A stretch of 64,000 nt of DNA, from NCBI GenBank assembly GCA_937911745.1, contig CALDPX010000058.1, positions 169,379 through 233,378 on the forward strand, written 5' to 3'. The DNA is from an uncultured Alistipes sp. (GTDB lineage: Bacteria > Bacteroidota > Bacteroidia > Bacteroidales > Rikenellaceae). Each line of letters opens with the position of its first letter. Position 1 is the first letter of the stretch. Below the pieces are notes generated by a model. It worked only from the letters and a program-made list of their open reading frames with translations, was not told the DNA's origin and searched no databases. The position numbers and the translations under genes are program-made. This document shows positions 63,118 through 64,000 of the stretch, piece after piece.

Positions 63118-63597
63118 TTATTTGTGCCTACCTTTTCGTAACGAAAAGAGTATGGAATCAAACGAATAACGTCCTCCACCGCTAATAAGAAGTGTTATAT
63201 AGATTCCCGCATAGACAACTTTCAATTCCCCTTGTGAAAAGGTCTGATGGGGGAAAAAGAGGAATGCAGCACCCAACATAGCCACAGCCATAACTCCTGC
63301 CGTCAGTCGAGTTAGCAGCCCCACCGTAATCATCACTCCCGCAACAACCTCCAATACTCCCACAAGACTCACCACATCCGCACCATTTAACCCCAGTATT
63401 GTGGGATACTCTCCCTCTAACAACATATAATTTTGTGACTTGGTTATGGCTTCGGTAAAGAGAACGGCACCGATAAACAGGCGCAAAAAGAGCGTAGCCT
63501 TATCTGCCGCACCAAGCGGTGTGAATAATTGCTGCGTAGAACAATTATCTGTCGCTGTATGCTTTCCCCCTTTGCCGTTGTGTGTTGTGTTTTCCAT
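63118..63597 (-). CDS. DoxX family membrane protein
   Basis: A 159-residue protein with four predicted membrane helices: LFLRLFIGAVLFTEAI, VVSLVGVLEVVAGVMITVGLLT, GVMAVAMLGAAFLFFP and LKVVYAGIYITLLISGGG. It has the DoxX arrangement of a G-x-x-E loop and a final GGGRYSFD, as in quinol-oxidase-like or redox-associated DoxX proteins. A hydrophilic N-terminus of about 28 residues precedes helix 1; the true start could be later. Function unknown. Confidence 0.8.
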   Translation of the reverse strand: MENTTHNGKGGKHTATDNCSTQQLFTPLGAADKATLFLRLFIGAVLFTEAITKSQNYMLLEGEYPTILGLNGADVVSLVGVLEVVAGVMITVGLLTRLTAGVMAVAMLGAAFLFFPHQTFSQGELKVVYAGIYITLLISGGGRYSFDSILFSLRKGRHK

Positions 63598-64000
63598 AAG
63601 ACGCTTTTTGTCCTCACAAAGTGCAAACCCCGTGCCTGAATTGCTGCCGTTAAGCTTGTGGTCGCATTTGGGAAAAGTGTCGCTACTTCCTCCAAAAGCG
63701 ACCTATACCTCCTCGCGAATGGAGCGTAACTGAGGAGTTTTGGATGATATCGTTACAGCATTTGTTGTGCTTGAATTTCTACCCAATAAAAAACTCTTAG
63801 AACGGAGAGGGGATGCCAAAAAAGGGAGCCGGCTCCGCAACATACTCTCGCAGCAAAAACGCAGAGAACGCGATTGTTGCAAGGCATACGAGAAAGCGGC
63901 TCCGCAGTTTACTCTCTTTTACTCTCTCGATAAAAACGATTTTAACGGAGGAAATTTTGTGCCAAACAAGAAGGCGAGGTGCCGTAACGGCACTTTTGTG
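63598..64000. other. window end: no gene, with an inverted family A repeat
   Basis: About 63855-63935 matches copy A2 on the minus strand (AAAAACGCAGAGAACGCG, GCAAGGCATACGAGAAAGCGG, CCGCAGTTTACTC), i.e. copy A10. A GGAGCCGGCTCC palindrome is at 63826-63837, and a GTGCCG/CGGCAC hairpin with TTTT at 63979-63997 may be a terminator. No coding frame recognised. Confidence 0.6.

Noticed and set aside
63444..63695. 83-codon frame overlapping the DoxX start
   Set aside because: No homology or signal seen; it overlaps the well supported DoxX frame on the same strand.

Overview
The window looks like a chromosome segment from a Bacteroidota bacterium, most likely of the order Bacteroidales (a Rikenellaceae/Alistipes-like genome is possible, but I cannot place it to genus). 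The evidence is many lipoproteins with short signal peptides and a lipobox Cys, promoters of the Bacteroidota TTTG-N19-TAnnTTTG type (clearest upstream of both tRNA-Lys genes and the glp operon), weak Shine-Dalgarno sequences, a GldE-type CNNM/CBS protein next to uracil-DNA glycosylase, an OprO/P-like porin, and a tiny Bacteroidota histone-like protein.

Layout. 1-4240 (+): hexuronate catabolism (kduI partial, kduD, a DUF4861-type lipoprotein, a hexuronate MFS transporter). 4352-9660: methyltransferase and CvfB-like S1 protein (-), then omega-amidase and uvrA (+). 9661-10343: a 176-bp direct duplication that includes the 3' end of tRNA-Lys(TTT), then the intact tRNA. 10344-20199: housekeeping genes (aldehyde dehydrogenase, ROK kinase, polyprenyl synthase, U32/TrhP, L25, dxs, pyrH, thioredoxin-like protein, frr). 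20200-26885: glycerate kinase and a run of three secreted proteins (Cys-rich lipoprotein, LTD-CotH lipoprotein, predicted outer-membrane protein), with a PAS-only protein divergent. 27013-37739: tRNA-Lys(CTT) followed by a decayed tyrosine integrase and a complete glycerol-3-phosphate operon (glpA-glpB-glpC-glpT-glpQ-porin, with a divergent glpR-like gene). An exact 18-bp copy of the tRNA 3' end lies at the far side, so this reads as an old integrated island. 37881-40502: ung, a phosphopantetheinyl transferase, gldE. 40509-53766 (-): the division and cell wall (dcw) cluster in the order ftsI-murE-mraY-murD-ftsW-murG-ftsQ-ftsA-ftsZ, without murC. 53959-58162 (-): a RelA/SpoT homologue and an M13 peptidase. 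58308-62893 (+): a small outer-membrane protein, a TSCPD protein, Wza- and Wzc-like polysaccharide export genes and a histone-like gene. 63118-63597 (-): DoxX.

The most unusual signals are non-coding. (a) A dispersed palindromic repeat of about 115 bp, at ten or so loci, whose outer arms differ between copies but stay complementary within the better-preserved copies, with three compensatory pair changes between the two best. (b) 7-bp tandem arrays (ATTCAAA / TCAATTC types) at the 3' ends of most dcw genes; they supply stop codons and C-terminal tails, extreme in MurD. (c) The tRNA-bounded glp island with integrase remnant and repeated TTTGTCTAAC motifs at both ends. No CRISPR array, rRNA, intact transposase or intact phage gene was seen.
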